Assembly: GCA_947627335.1 (NCBI GenBank)
Contig: CANQVQ010000113.1
Location: 1 to 5,176 of the forward strand
Length of the DNA stretch: 5,176 bases
Direction of reading: 5' to 3'
DNA from: an uncultured Clostridia bacterium
Lineage (GTDB): Bacteria; Bacillota; Clostridia; Oscillospirales; CAG-382
Shown one piece after another: positions 4,958 through 5,176 of this stretch; position 1 is the stretch's first letter, and each line of letters starts with the position of its first letter. Both the position numbers and the translations under genes were made by a program. The notes beneath the pieces are model-generated. The model saw only the letters and a program-made list of their open reading frames with translations, ran no database searches and was not told the origin of the DNA.

Positions 4958-5176
4958 AGGCGTATTCCTCTCCGTCGAACCACACGTCCAGGTCGGCTTC
5001 ATAGGACATCTCGCTCAGCACAAATTCCAATCGCACGGTCCCGCGCTCCGGCGGGAGGCTTTCCTCCGGCTTCGGCGCGCCCCAGACGGAGAGGGCGGCG
5101 GTCAGCAGGACCAGCGCAAGCGCCGCGACCAGCAATGCCGCCAGCACCTCCGCGAAGGTTTCTCCCCGTTCGGAGC
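4944..5176 (-). CDS. Prepilin-like protein, C-terminal part (starts beyond the window end)
   Basis: Seventy-six residues are visible, and the frame is open to the window edge. The sequence SERGETFAEVLAALLVAALAL has the prepilin cleavage logic: Gly at -1 (residue 4), Glu at +1, Thr at +2, Phe at +3 and Glu at +5, then a hydrophobic helix to about residue 30. GET-x2-E starts are common among Firmicutes prepilin-like proteins. After cleavage only 72 residues would remain, which is short for a pilin. The ~45-residue soluble part ends in VRLEFVLSEMSYEADLDVWF and DGEEYACAPP. A GTG at 5145-5147 inside the hydrophobic segment is in frame, but using it would delete the prepilin motif, so the start lies off the window. 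It precedes and overlaps the next pilin-like gene, so the two are probably co-translated minor pilins of one machine. Confidence 0.78.
   Translation of the reverse strand, partial: SERGETFAEVLAALLVAALALVLLTAALSVWGAPKPEESLPPERGTVRLEFVLSEMSYEADLDVWFDGEEYACAPP
4967..4973 (-). promoter_or_regulatory. Ribosome binding site choosing the GTG start of the pilin-like gene
   Basis: On the minus strand GGAGAGG (4967-4973) lies inside the end of the upstream pilin-like gene, nine bases before the GTG at 4955-4957. It supports the short leader and coupled translation of the overlapping pair. Confidence 0.7.

Noticed and set aside
1..5176. CRISPR array, tRNA, rRNA, insertion sequence or phage attachment site.
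   Set aside because: No regularly spaced repeats, cloverleaf-like sequence, transposase motifs or flanking direct repeats were seen.

Overview
The window is GC-rich in its coding parts, with AT-rich gaps between genes. It has Firmicutes-type Shine-Dalgarno sites, vegetative sigma-A promoters, GTG and probable TTG starts, and a monoderm-style set of genes: a Ktr-type potassium channel subunit, an FMN nitroreductase, an ECF sigma factor and small prepilin-like proteins. This points to a GC-rich member of the Clostridia, perhaps an Oscillospirales-like gut lineage. That placement is an inference from style and family, not from a marker gene.

Layout. Positions 1-293 (minus) hold the N-terminus of a KtrB/TrkH-type potassium transporter. 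A divergent intergenic region of about 220 bases follows, with two very similar back-to-back sigma-A promoters and a G-rich tract between them. Positions 514-1044 (plus) hold a small nitroreductase-family protein closed by a strong intrinsic terminator. Positions 1204-4341 (plus) hold one very large gene: a complete ECF sigma factor (sigma-2 and sigma-4) in the first ~185 residues, fused to about 860 residues of non-sigma sequence. The gene is preceded by an ECF-like promoter candidate and followed by a strong terminator, so it looks like a single-gene unit. A structured intergenic element with nested and competing inverted repeats lies at 4476-4558. From 4577 to the window edge (minus) are two overlapping prepilin-like genes, the upstream one cut by the window end.

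The centre of interest is the giant sigma factor. No separate anti-sigma gene is adjacent. The C-terminal extension is built from alternating helical (partly TPR-like) and beta-rich segments, and two ~275-residue units of it are visibly duplicated. The simplest working idea is a self-contained signalling protein in which the extension senses something in the cytoplasm and controls the sigma domains in the same chain, possibly with autoregulation through the upstream ECF-like promoter. The transporter, the nitroreductase and the pilin genes show no clear functional link to it.
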